Part shown: positions 1 through 7,789 of the stretch, in pieces
Layout of the letters: the number at the start of each line of letters is the position of its first letter
How positions within the stretch are numbered: position 1 is the first letter of the stretch
Assembly: GCF_900141845.1 (NCBI RefSeq)
Contig: NZ_FQZB01000021.1
Location: 1 to 64,000 of the forward strand
Direction of reading: 5' to 3'
Source: Clostridium cavendishii DSM 21758
GTDB lineage: Bacteria; Bacillota; Clostridia; Clostridiales; Clostridiaceae
Length of the DNA: 64,000 nucleotides
Made by a program: the position numbers and the translations under genes
Notes under the pieces: generated by a model
The model's database searches: none
The model's input: the letters and a program-made list of their open reading frames with translations, nothing else
What the model was told of the DNA's origin: nothing

Positions 1-37
1 GGGAGACTGTGTGGGAGAGTAAGTGGTTGCCAGGTCA
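1..37 (+). rRNA. rrf: 5S rRNA, 3' end only
   Basis: The first 37 bases read like the 3' third of a clostridial 5S rRNA: the GTGGGAGAGTA segment of helix IV/loop E, followed by a GC-rich closing strand ending in GCCAGGTC that would pair with the missing 5' end. A tRNA gene follows four bases later, as is common at the end of rRNA operons. The rest of the operon lies left of the window. The identification rests on the segment's resemblance and its position, because the 5' half needed to prove the fold is absent. Confidence 0.75.
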
Positions 38-40
38 TGT

Positions 41-116
<76 letters not shown>

Positions 117-136
117 AAAAAGAAGATTATACAATT

Positions 137-175
137 AAAAGTTGACTCCTGTATTTTACAGGAGTCAACTTTTTT
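137..175 (+). terminator. terminator of the rRNA/tRNA-Phe transcript
   Basis: The arms AAAAGTTGACTCCTGTA and TACAGGAGTCAACTTTT form a 17-bp stem with a very small loop and a T-tract. It lies 20 bases past tRNA-Phe. Because the stem starts with A residues it could also work for the minus-strand gene ending at 214. Confidence 0.9.
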
Positions 176-213
176 AAGTTCTATTAACATTATTTCAAAA
201 TAAATTTTTAGAT

Positions 214-1932
214 TTAAATCATAAATTTTTCTATTATATGGGCTACTCCATCTAGTGAATTAGCTATTGTAATATAATTAGCTTCTTTAATAATATCTTT
301 ATGAGCATTTGCAACAGCTACTCCAAGACCTGATTCTCTTATCATGTCTAAATCATTAAAGCTATCTCCTACAGCAATTACTTTATTTTTTCTAACGCCT
401 ATTCTTTCAGTCAATTCTGTTAATGCTCGACCTTTATTGATATTCTCGTTTGTAATTTCAATGTTATTAATATATGAAGAAGTAACTGTTATTCCAAATA
501 TTAAACTTAAATTTTCTTTTAATTTTGATAATATACTTCTATTGGTTGTTAAAATTTCAATCTTATAAATAGGAACTTTATTTATCAATAATTCATCAAT
601 ATTAGTAATTATTTCTGAATTATTAAAAAAACTGTTGTAATACAACGTTTTTCCTTCATCAATTCTAGAAGAATCATTGTATTTATACATTGCAAAACCT
701 TCTAATATTGTATCTAAGTATTTTGGATTATTTATATATATTTTTTTCTTAGTGTAAAATTGTACAATAACTTGGTCGAAATCTATTTTAGCAATAATTT
801 CTTTAATATTATCCATTTTAATGATTGACTCCCAAATTATTTCGCCATTTTCATCAAATATTTGAGCTCCATTCAAGGCTATTATATCTAATTTAAGTTT
901 ACTTTTCTTTAAAAAATCTTTTATAAACCAGATATCCCTACCAGTTGCAATTACAATTCTTTTTCCATTTTTTTTGGCTATATTAATACAATTAACGGTA
1001 ATATTTGAAATAGTTTTATCAGAATATAATAATGTTCCATCCATATCTGTTAATAAAAGGTCATATGAGGCTTTTTTATTTAAACTATTATTTTTCATAA
1101 GTATATTATTTAGTTCAAATAGTGAAAAATTATATAATAAGAGTATCTCATTTAAATGGTATTTTTTGTGCAAATATTTAATTTTTTCTAACCTATTATT
1201 ATCAAATAATTTATAATCCATAATTTCTTTTTTAGGGTTGAAATCGGTACTTTCAATTCCAATGAGGTTTCTTTCTAATTTAAAAATTCCTCCATTTTTA
1301 TAAAGATTTATTCCTAAATCTATGTCACTTTCAAAAAAGTTTTCATAATTATTGTCAAAACCTCCAACAGATAAAAGAAATTTATGTTTTGCCGAAACAT
1401 TACATGTATCAAATACAACCCAAGGGGCAGGCCAATCATTTAATTCATCTCCAAGAGTAGAATATAAAATATCTCTTTGATTATTTAAATAAGAACTATA
1501 ATTTTTAATATTTGGTATATTATTCTCATATTCAAATAGCATATTTAAATTTTTATTTTGACTATATGTATATCCAATAATAACATTTTTATCACTATCT
1601 TGATGAGATAATATATGGTTTTTAATAAAATCTTTTTCTAAAATCATACCTGATTGAATAAAAATACAAATTTCTCCACTTGCAGTGTGTATTGCTATAT
1701 TTCTATCTATTGAAATTTTTAAATTTAAATTACCTTGATATAAATATTTAATATTTAACTGATGTTTATATTTACTTAAAATATCTAAAGTATTATCATA
1801 GGTACCATATTCACAAACTATCACTTCATATTGATTTATAAATATATTCTGCTTTATTAATGAATCTAATGTATTTTCTAATAAAATTTTTTTATTACAA
1901 GAGTTTATTATTATACTTGCCTTAATATTCAT
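214..1932 (-). CDS. Glycosyltransferase family 2 / Cof-type HAD phosphatase fusion
   Basis: A 572-residue protein of two enzyme domains. Residues 1 to about 270 look like a GT-A glycosyltransferase 2 fold: start SIIINSCNKK, then EVIVCEYGTYDNT, and later the acidic ESDIDLG segment. Residues about 292-560 are a Cof/YidA-type HAD hydrolase: DMDGT nucleophile motif at D296/D298, IATGRD, and the Mg site GDSFNDLDMI near the C-terminus. The start is placed at ATG 1932, preceded by GAAAGGAT; an upstream in-frame ATG at 1998 has no ribosome binding site. Oddity: where GT2 enzymes normally carry DxD, this protein reads IFIQSGMI, so sugar-nucleotide binding may be altered or lost. The HAD part looks catalytically intact. 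No signal peptide or membrane segment. It stands alone next to tRNA-Phe, so its substrate is unknown; a role in making and dephosphorylating a sugar conjugate is only inference. Confidence 0.8.
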   Translation of the reverse strand: MNIKASIIINSCNKKILLENTLDSLIKQNIFINQYEVIVCEYGTYDNTLDILSKYKHQLNIKYLYQGNLNLKISIDRNIAIHTASGEICIFIQSGMILEKDFIKNHILSHQDSDKNVIIGYTYSQNKNLNMLFEYENNIPNIKNYSSYLNNQRDILYSTLGDELNDWPAPWVVFDTCNVSAKHKFLLSVGGFDNNYENFFESDIDLGINLYKNGGIFKLERNLIGIESTDFNPKKEIMDYKLFDNNRLEKIKYLHKKYHLNEILLLYNFSLFELNNILMKNNSLNKKASYDLLLTDMDGTLLYSDKTISNITVNCINIAKKNGKRIVIATGRDIWFIKDFLKKSKLKLDIIALNGAQIFDENGEIIWESIIKMDNIKEIIAKIDFDQVIVQFYTKKKIYINNPKYLDTILEGFAMYKYNDSSRIDEGKTLYYNSFFNNSEIITNIDELLINKVPIYKIEILTTNRSILSKLKENLSLIFGITVTSSYINNIEITNENINKGRALTELTERIGVRKNKVIAVGDSFNDLDMIRESGLGVAVANAHKDIIKEANYITIANSLDGVAHIIEKFMI

Positions 1933-2183
1933 AATTAATATCCTTTCACAGTTTAATTTAATAAAATAAATTTTAAAATATTTATTTGAAGGTAACAAAT
2001 AATAATATGAAAATAAATTAAGTCTTTCATTTATTGTATAGTAGAAAATCCTTAGTATTTTTATTCGAATTAATATACAAAAATGTATATTTTAAATAAA
2101 TTATTAACTAAAAATTAATTACAATGTTTCTTTATAACTACTATATTACATGTTATTTGAATAATATCAAGTATTTACTATAA
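1933..2183. other. AT-rich intergenic stretch
   Basis: I see no gene here. It should contain the promoter of the minus-strand fusion gene, but no clear -35/-10 pair stands out in sequence that is almost all A and T. Confidence 0.4.
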
Positions 2184-2405
2184 GGGCATATACTTTATAT
2201 AACACTATGCTTTAAAAATATACTATATATTGAAAAAGGTAATTATGATATAATAAAATTTAAAAAGTTTATAAGTTCTTGTATTGACATTGTTATGGAA
2301 GATTTAATTAATGAAATAAAAATAAATGCAGATTATATAACTTGCTTAAATGAGGAAAATGGAGTTGGATATGCAATTAATAAGTTTGTATTGAATAATA
2401 CATAA
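2184..2405 (+). pseudogene. Possible gene remnant or tiny ORF
   Basis: A frame of 73 codons is open from just after a TAA at 2181 to a TAA at 2403. It reads like a protein fragment, for example LYIEKGNYDIIKFKKF followed by INADYITCLNEENG. The only in-frame ATG is at 2295, giving 36 residues, and it has no convincing ribosome binding site. I do not recognise the family. The simplest reading is the C-terminal remnant of a decayed gene in a 690-base gene-poor gap; chance openness in AT-rich DNA cannot be excluded. Confidence 0.3.
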
Positions 2406-2570
2406 AAGTAATATATTAAATTTTCTATTTTTATATATTATATAAGAGATTAAATAAACTATAAAAATTATATTAAATTTTAGTAATTATAAAATTTATA
2501 AATAATTATGTGGATTATTGTAATAACGGGAGCAGTTTAACCTCTTTTAATAATAAAGGCGAATAATAAT

Positions 2571-2605
2571 AAAGACAAAAAAGAATATTAAACTTTTTTG
2601 CCTTT
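2571..2605 (-). terminator. terminator of bcp
   Basis: Read on the minus strand, AAAGGCAAAAAAG pairs with CTTTTTTGTCTTT (one G-U) around a short AT loop, followed by TTATTATTATT. It lies 16 bases past the bcp stop codon. Confidence 0.65.
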
Positions 2606-2620
2606 ACGGATAAATCAATT

Positions 2621-3082
2621 TTATTTTAAAAGGTTAAGAATTTCTTCAACATGACCTTTAACTTTAACTTTTCTGAATTCTTTAATCAATATACCATCCT
2701 CATCGATTATAAATGTACTTCTTTCGATTCCTAATACTTTTTTGCCATACATATTTTTCTCTTTTATTACATCATATAGTTTGCATAATTCTTCATTTTC
2801 ATCGCTTAAAAGAATAAAAGGAAGACCTAATTTACTTATAAATTTATCATGTGATGCTAAAGAGTCCCTTGATACTCCAAGAACTATTGCATTTAAATCT
2901 TTAAGGTTTTCAAAGTATTCTTTAAAATCACAAGCTTCAGTAGTACAACCTGGTGTATTATCTTTAGGATAAAAATAAAGGATTACTTTTTTACCTCTAT
3001 AATCAGTTAATTTATGAATATTATTATCTGAGCCGATTAATGAAAACTCAGGGGCTTTTTTGTTAATTTCAATAGATGACAT
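2621..3082 (-). CDS. bcp: Thioredoxin-dependent thiol peroxidase (Bcp/PrxQ)
   Basis: A 153-residue peroxiredoxin of the Bcp/PrxQ class. It reduces hydrogen and organic peroxides in the cytoplasm and is recycled by thioredoxin. The active-site segment YPKDNTPGCTTEAC places the peroxidatic Cys at 46 and a second Cys at 51, the spacing of the atypical two-cysteine PrxQ mechanism. The downstream thioredoxin-fold elements (VLGVSRDS, FILLSDEN, STFIIDEDG) are all present and the length is normal. A GGAGG lies seven to eight bases before the ATG. It is a single-gene unit with its own promoter (3116-3144) and terminator. An AT-only palindrome overlapping the -10 could be an operator; peroxide control by PerR would fit but is not shown. 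Confidence 0.95.
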   Translation of the reverse strand: MSSIEINKKAPEFSLIGSDNNIHKLTDYRGKKVILYFYPKDNTPGCTTEACDFKEYFENLKDLNAIVLGVSRDSLASHDKFISKLGLPFILLSDENEELCKLYDVIKEKNMYGKKVLGIERSTFIIDEDGILIKEFRKVKVKGHVEEILNLLK

Positions 3083-3112
3083 AAGTTATACCTCCATAAT
3101 TATTATTATAAA

Positions 3113-3144
3113 ATTATTATATAATAATAATTATTAATTATCAA
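3113..3144 (-). promoter_or_regulatory. bcp promoter with palindrome over the -10
   Basis: On the minus strand TTGATA (3139-3144) and TATAAT (3116-3121) are separated by 17 bases, upstream of the bcp ribosome binding site. A perfect 16-bp palindrome, ATTATTATATAATAAT (3113-3128), covers the -10. It has the general look of Fur/PerR-type AT-rich operators but does not match the 7-1-7 PerR consensus exactly. Confidence 0.5.
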
Positions 3145-3238
3145 GTTTTTACTTAATAATATATAGAAAAAATGTATTTTATATATATTATCAATGTGTT
3201 ATTATAAAGTAGTATTAAATTATAAAAGGAGATATATT

Positions 3239-3985
3239 ATGGACAATAAGGTATTAGCAATTGTAGGAGGACAAGAAATTACAGAAAGTGATTTACAAGA
3301 AATATTAGCTAGATATCCTCAGCAACAACAAGCTATGTTAGGGACTGAAGATGGTAAAAAACAATTATTAGAACAAGTAATAGGCTTCGAGCTAATGTAC
3401 AAATTTGGTAAAGAAAATGATTATGAAAATCTTGAAGAGTATAAAATTCAAATTGAAAAATTGAAAAAAGAAATTTTAACTCAAGTAGTTGTTAATAAAA
3501 TATTATCAAAGGTTACAGTTTTAGATAATGAAGTTTTAGATTTTTATAATGAAAATAGTCAAATGTTTAAAGAACAAGAATCAGTAGTTGCAAAGCATAT
3601 ATTAGTAGATAGTGAAGATTCTTGCAATACTATAAAAGAAAAAATAGTAAATGGAGAATTAACTTTTGAAGAAGCTGCTACTAAGTATTCTAGTTGTCCA
3701 TCGAAAGAACAAGGTGGTAATTTAGGATCATTCTCAAGAGGTATGATGGTTCCTGAGTTTGAAAAAGTTGCTTTTGAATTACCAGTTGGAAAAATAAGTG
3801 ATGCAGTACAAACACAATTTGGATATCATTTAATAAAAGTAGAAGAGAAAAAGGAAGCTGTTGTTAAGCCATTTGAAGAAGTTAAACAAATGATAGTTAA
3901 TCAATTACTTCAACAAGCTCAACAACAAAAGTACTTAGAGTTTATAAAAGAATTAAGTGAAAAGTACACAGTTGAAAGAAAATAA
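3239..3985 (+). CDS. Parvulin-type peptidyl-prolyl isomerase, cytoplasmic
   Basis: A 248-residue foldase with the PrsA/SurA layout but no signal peptide. Residues 1 to about 110 form the helical chaperone part (QEITESDLQEILARYP and a Gln-rich stretch). Residues about 115-210 are a parvulin rotamase domain: VAKHILV, the SSCPSKEQGGNLGSF core, and the FGYHLIKVEEKKE end. The last 35 residues are a helix rich in Gln. The start at ATG 3239 is set by AAAAGGAGA seven bases upstream; an earlier in-frame ATG at 3194 lacks a ribosome site. Without an export signal it should act on cytosolic proteins, unlike lipoprotein PrsA. It is monocistronic, with a hairpin terminator directly downstream. Confidence 0.9.
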   Translation: MDNKVLAIVGGQEITESDLQEILARYPQQQQAMLGTEDGKKQLLEQVIGFELMYKFGKENDYENLEEYKIQIEKLKKEILTQVVVNKILSKVTVLDNEVLDFYNENSQMFKEQESVVAKHILVDSEDSCNTIKEKIVNGELTFEEAATKYSSCPSKEQGGNLGSFSRGMMVPEFEKVAFELPVGKISDAVQTQFGYHLIKVEEKKEAVVKPFEEVKQMIVNQLLQQAQQQKYLEFIKELSEKYTVERK

Positions 3986-3993
3986 AGATATAG

Positions 3994-4027
3994 AAATGGA
4001 CCTGTTTATAAAGCAGGTCTATTTTTA
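3994..4027 (+). terminator. terminator of the parvulin gene
   Basis: AAATGGACCTG pairs with CAGGTCTATTT around a nine-base loop, followed by a T-rich run. The symmetric stem may also stop the convergent HAD gene. Confidence 0.8.
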
Positions 4028-4058
4028 TTATAATTTATAAATTAAATTTAGAAATCAA

Positions 4059-4715
4059 TTATTTCAAATATATATCTAAATCAGAATAAGTATATATGAA
4101 TTTTGAAGAATGAGCTTTTAATAATTCAATATGATTATGAGAAGCTTCATCATAAACTGCAACAACTTTCATGCCAGCAGATAAGGCGCCTTTTACAGCT
4201 GGTAATATATCTTCGAAGACTATACAATTTTCTGGAGCAACAGAAAGTTTCTGAGCACTTAGTAAATAAATATCAGGATAGTTTTTTCCTCTAGAGACTT
4301 CAGCAGTTGTGGTTATTACATCAAAAATATCAAAGATTCCATTACTTTTTAAGCATATTTCTAAAAGTTCAGGTGAACTACTAGTAGCTAAAGCAATTTT
4401 TATATTTCTTTCTTTTAATACAGTTAGAAGTTCAAGAGCACCTTCTTTTAATTTTATAGTATCTTTATAATGCCTATAGGCCATATCATGCCAGGTAGTT
4501 ATTATATCATTAATGGTAGCATCTATTTTAAATTTATTTTTAAAATAGTAAGCTGTTTGCTCAAAGCTTAAATGACATATCTCATCCTTTAAATTATCAG
4601 GTTTTTTAAAGCCTAGTTCAGCTAAATAATCATTATCTATTTTGTCCCAGACCCACATAGAATCTATTAGAGTTCCATCTAAATCAAAAATAGCTGCTTG
4701 TACATTAGTAAACAT
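4059..4715 (-). CDS. HAD-superfamily hydrolase (beta-phosphoglucomutase/phosphatase-like)
   Basis: A 218-residue HAD subfamily I enzyme with a helical cap. Motif I is FDLDGTLIDSM (D11 and D13), motif II is ALATSSS, motif III lies around the Lys in SRGKNYPDIYL, and motif IV is VFEDILPAV. The cap occupies about residues 20-85. The family removes phosphate from, or isomerises, small sugar phosphates. The general HAD assignment is firm, but sequence alone does not choose between beta-phosphoglucomutase, phosphoglycolate phosphatase and pseudouridine-phosphate phosphatase types. AAGGAGG precedes the ATG at a good distance. No operon partner is evident; the PAP2 gene lies behind its promoter on the same strand. 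Confidence 0.88.
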   Translation of the reverse strand: MFTNVQAAIFDLDGTLIDSMWVWDKIDNDYLAELGFKKPDNLKDEICHLSFEQTAYYFKNKFKIDATINDIITTWHDMAYRHYKDTIKLKEGALELLTVLKERNIKIALATSSSPELLEICLKSNGIFDIFDVITTTAEVSRGKNYPDIYLLSAQKLSVAPENCIVFEDILPAVKGALSAGMKVVAVYDEASHNHIELLKAHSSKFIYTYSDLDIYLK

Positions 4716-4792
4716 AGAAATCCTCCTTGGTTGAATTTACGTAATTATATTATAGTATTAATTTAGATGCTTACCAAGTAATAAAAATATAA

Positions 4793-5308
4793 TTATAAAA
4801 AACATATTAAAATAGGACAAACAGTGCCTATAAAAGCACCTATAAAAACATCCGTTGGATAATGAACGCCTAAATATATTCTAGATAGTCCTACTAACGT
4901 TGCTAAAGTTAAAAATATTATTGAAAAGTTAGAAAATGAAAAACAAAGGCAAATTGCTATAGAGAAAGCTAAGGTTGTATGACCAGATGGGAATGAATAA
5001 TCATCTATACCTATTTTTTTTATATTTAAATCTTCTATTAATAAGAAGGGTCTAATCCTGTTAACTAAATGTTTCAATATATAGCATATTAAAGTGCTTA
5101 ATAGTATAGAGGTCAATAGATTAAAAGTAAGATTATTTTTATAAATACTGTATTTATAAAATGAAATTATAATAACGATTATAGAAAAGCTTGGTGCGCC
5201 TAGATAAGTTAATATAGGCATTAAAATATTTAGAAGTGAACAATTGAGTTTTTTATTAAGTTTTTTTAAAAGATTAGAATCTTTTATTAATAAGTTTTGT
5301 ATATTCAC
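4793..5308 (-). CDS. PAP2-family membrane phosphatase
   Basis: A 171-residue integral membrane phosphatase of the PAP2 family. It carries the three signature motifs in order: KHLVNRIRP, PSGHT, and SRIYLGVHYPTD (conserved Arg, catalytic His and supporting Asp). About five hydrophobic helices surround them, with the active site expected on the outer face. Relatives dephosphorylate undecaprenyl pyrophosphate or lipid phosphates, so recycling of the cell-wall lipid carrier is the likeliest role. The start is placed at GTG 5308, ten bases after AGGA; the alternative GTG at 5317 overlaps the ribosome site. The gene runs to within a few bases of the AT-rich promoter region of the HAD gene. Confidence 0.9.
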   Translation of the reverse strand: MNIQNLLIKDSNLLKKLNKKLNCSLLNILMPILTYLGAPSFSIIVIIISFYKYSIYKNNLTFNLLTSILLSTLICYILKHLVNRIRPFLLIEDLNIKKIGIDDYSFPSGHTTLAFSIAICLCFSFSNFSIIFLTLATLVGLSRIYLGVHYPTDVFIGAFIGTVCPILICFL

Positions 5309-5521
5309 AAATATCACATCCTATTTATAAGTATATTTTTATTATATAGTTAGTAGTTTAAAATGCTATTAAGATTAGTTAATTGTTGTTTAAAATTAAT
5401 TACTATAGAATAGTTTATCCGTATAGGAAATTTGTATAACTCAAAATTAGAATAAAAAATTTTTTTTTAGGCAATATATTAATATCTATGAATATAATTG
5501 TAGAGAAAGAGGTGGATATAT

Positions 5522-5641
5522 ATGTTATATATATTTATATTTATGATTACTTTTTTTATGGTTACGTTATGTTTTGCATTATGTAAAGCTGCAGCTAGGG
5601 AAGAAATTTTTTCAGCAGAGATTGAAGAAAAGAGGGAATAA
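5522..5641 (+). CDS. 39-residue single-span membrane protein
   Basis: A short ORF starting at ATG 5522, with AGAGGTGG seven bases upstream, and ending at TAA 5639-5641. The product begins with a hydrophobic helix (residues 1-20, MLYIFIFMITFFMVTLCFAL) and ends in a charged amphipathic tail, EEIFSAEIEEKRE. The strong ribosome site and clean helix-plus-charged-tail layout make it likely to be real. The family is not recognised. It lies 95 bases upstream of a peptidoglycan hydrolase without signal peptide, with no terminator between, so the two may be co-transcribed. A holin-like or membrane-anchoring role for the hydrolase is possible but speculative. Confidence 0.6.
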   Translation: MLYIFIFMITFFMVTLCFALCKAAAREEIFSAEIEEKRE

Positions 5642-5736
5642 ATCAAAAAATACTTGTAAATACGTTAGTTTTTTAGCATAAATACTTCTATAAATAATAT
5701 ATTTTAATTGAAATTAATTTTTTATAGAGGTATTTA

Positions 5737-7125
5737 ATGAGCGATGTAGTTTTGGATGCTGGACATGGAGGAAAGGATCCTGGAGCAATAGGTCCCACTG
5801 GAATTCAGGAAAAGGAATGTACACTTTATATAGCTAAAAAGTGTGAAGAAATATTAAAGAGTCAAGGGATAACAGTAAAACAAACAAGAATGGACGATAG
5901 CTATGTTGGTTTATCAGAGAGGGCACAAATAGCTAATAGTGAAGGAGCAAAACATTTTATTAGTATACACATAAATAGTGCTGATATTACAGCAGCAAAT
6001 GGAACTGAGGTATATGCATTAGCACCAGGTGGAGAAGGAGAAAAATTAGCAGGTAGCGCTCTTAAATATTTAGTAGAGGATATTAACTTAACTAACAGAG
6101 GCGTTAAATTTGCTAATTTTGCAGTTCTTAGAGAAACTGATATGCCAGCTATATTGGTAGAGGTTTTATTTTTAAGTAATCCTAAAGAAGAAAATTTATT
6201 AAAGAGTGATAGCTTTAAAGATAGGATAGCTTTAAATATAGCAAAAGGCTATTTAGATTATATAGGTAAACCTTATACTGAAGGAGATAAGACGCAGGTT
6301 AAATCAGATACACTCACACCTATAATTGAAGAAGCAACAGAGCTAAAAGATCAGGCTAAACAATGGGCTAAGAATAAAAATGCCACAGATACATTTATTG
6401 CTTTGGCAGATTTATATTGGAAGTTGGTTTCTAATCATGGAGGAGTTAATCCAGTAGTAGCATATGCACAAGCTGCATTAGAAACTGGTTTTGGAAAATT
6501 TGGTGGAATTTTAGATGAAAGTTTCAGAAATCCATGTGGACTTAAAAATAGTATAGGTTCTGATGATAAAGTTACTTCACATGCTAAGTTTAATACTTGG
6601 GAAGAAGGCGTAAGTGCTCATCTAGATCATTTAGCTTTATATGCAGGAGCTAATGGGTATCCAAGAAATGATACAAATGATCAGAGACATTTTCCATATT
6701 TATTAGGGACAGTTAAATATGTTGAGGAGCTCTCAGGTAAATGGTCGCCGACTCAAGACTATGGTGTGAAAGTTATTAATCTAATGTTTCAGATTTCAGA
6801 TACTATTATAGTTGACAATTTTAATATAGTGGATTTGGATAATGATATTAGAAAAGACAATAGTAATGTTGTAGATAAAGATGTCTTAAGTATTAATTTA
6901 AGTAGTATAAGAGAAAAACTAAATAATAAAAATGCTGAGTTAGATAAACTTAAAAACGAATATGAAGAAATTAAGAATTTATTAAATGGTGTAGACTCAG
7001 AAATAGAAAAACTTCAAAAAGAAAATAAGGAATTAAAGCTTACAGTAGATACTTTAAATCAAAAAAATAAAAAATATCAAAATGTAATAGAGGAAGTTTT
7101 AAATATTGTAAACAAATTTAAATAA
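5737..7125 (+). CDS. Bifunctional peptidoglycan hydrolase: amidase_3 plus glucosaminidase
   Basis: A 462-residue autolysin with two catalytic domains. Residues 2-180 are an N-acetylmuramoyl-L-alanine amidase (Amidase_3): DAGHGG with zinc ligand H10, E25 in QEKE, H78 in SIHINS, and catalytic E142 in ILVEVLF. Residues about 195-350 are an endo-beta-N-acetylglucosaminidase domain with the putative catalytic E249 in ALETGFG. Residues about 380-462 form a coiled coil. There is no signal peptide: the amidase fold begins at residue 2 and GAGG stands just before the ATG. Export must therefore be non-classical or follow membrane permeabilisation, as with phage endolysins. The coiled coil may mediate dimerisation or binding in place of SH3 or LysM repeats. 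A strong terminator follows. Confidence 0.92.
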   Translation: MSDVVLDAGHGGKDPGAIGPTGIQEKECTLYIAKKCEEILKSQGITVKQTRMDDSYVGLSERAQIANSEGAKHFISIHINSADITAANGTEVYALAPGGEGEKLAGSALKYLVEDINLTNRGVKFANFAVLRETDMPAILVEVLFLSNPKEENLLKSDSFKDRIALNIAKGYLDYIGKPYTEGDKTQVKSDTLTPIIEEATELKDQAKQWAKNKNATDTFIALADLYWKLVSNHGGVNPVVAYAQAALETGFGKFGGILDESFRNPCGLKNSIGSDDKVTSHAKFNTWEEGVSAHLDHLALYAGANGYPRNDTNDQRHFPYLLGTVKYVEELSGKWSPTQDYGVKVINLMFQISDTIIVDNFNIVDLDNDIRKDNSNVVDKDVLSINLSSIREKLNNKNAELDKLKNEYEEIKNLLNGVDSEIEKLQKENKELKLTVDTLNQKNKKYQNVIEEVLNIVNKFK

Positions 7126-7159
7126 AAAAAGGAATTGCTATTTGCAATTCCTTTTTTTT
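7126..7159 (+). terminator. terminator of the amidase gene
   Basis: AAGGAATTGC and GCAATTCCTT form a stem around TATTT with A- and T-tracts either side. The T-tract runs up to the first base of the opposite-strand tRNA-Pro CCA end. Confidence 0.92.
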
Positions 7160-7234
7160 GGTCGGGGTGACAGGGATTGAACCTGCGACCTCATGGTCCC
7201 AAACCACGCGCGCTCCCATCTGCGCCACACCCCG
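7159..7234 (-). tRNA. tRNA-Pro (UGG)
   Basis: A 76-nt cloverleaf on the minus strand. The 5' acceptor strand CGGGGTG pairs with CACCCCG, and the discriminator A and CCA are encoded. The anticodon loop TTTGGGA gives UGG (plus-strand positions 7199-7201), and the GGTTCAATCC T-arm is canonical. It faces the amidase gene, so the two units converge. Confidence 0.96.
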
Positions 7235-7356
7235 AGGTACATATATTATTATATGAGGTATGCCTGCTTTTGTCAATACAATTTATAAAAAATAATCAAC
7301 GTTTACTAAACATATTTGGTGGTATATAATAGAAGCTATGTAAAGGAGTTGAGAAA

Positions 7357-7662
7357 ATGAACATAACAGCTACAACAATAGTATTGCTTATACCTAGTAT
7401 TTTTATGATTTTATTAGGAATTATGTTATTATTAAATAAATCAACAATAGAAAAATTTAAAGAAGGAACTAAATATAGCAATAAACAAGAATATGTTGCC
7501 TTCAATGCAAAGTTTAACTTAATTATGGGGTTTATTGGACTAGGATTAGTTATATTAAATATATTTTTATCACAATATAAAGATATCATAGTAATAGCTT
7601 ATATAGTATTAATGTTTTTAGCTTCTATATTACAAAGAATATTAAATAAAAAATATAGATAA
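7357..7662 (+). CDS. Small three-helix membrane protein
   Basis: A 101-residue protein with three hydrophobic segments (about residues 5-26, 52-70 and 74-92) and a basic C-terminus (LNKKYR). A conserved-looking central stretch, EYVAFNAKFNLIMG, lies between helices 1 and 2. The layout resembles the small DUF3784-type membrane proteins of Firmicutes, but I cannot confirm the family. GTAAAGGAG is placed well before ATG 7357. It is a single-gene unit closed by a strong hairpin, with no partner that suggests a function. Confidence 0.75.
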   Translation: MNITATTIVLLIPSIFMILLGIMLLLNKSTIEKFKEGTKYSNKQEYVAFNAKFNLIMGFIGLGLVILNIFLSQYKDIIVIAYIVLMFLASILQRILNKKYR

Positions 7663-7697
7663 AAATAGAGTTTGGAAATCTTCCAAACTCTATTTTT
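7661..7697 (+). terminator. bidirectional terminator
   Basis: A perfect 17-bp inverted repeat, AAAAATAGAGTTTGGAA and its complement, with a three-base loop. T-tracts occur in both directions. Confidence 0.93.
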
Positions 7698-7789
7698 CTT
7701 ATTATTAGCAGTCTAAGGGAATTTATAGAAGTTTTTAACGGATCGAATTTATTAGAGTGAAGTAAAAAACTTCTATAACTCCACCTTTT

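Noticed and set aside
7722..7782. Insertion sequence ends around an inverted repeat
   Set aside because: The two 13-base arms enclose only about 30 bases and no transposase or target duplication is present; a terminator is more likely.
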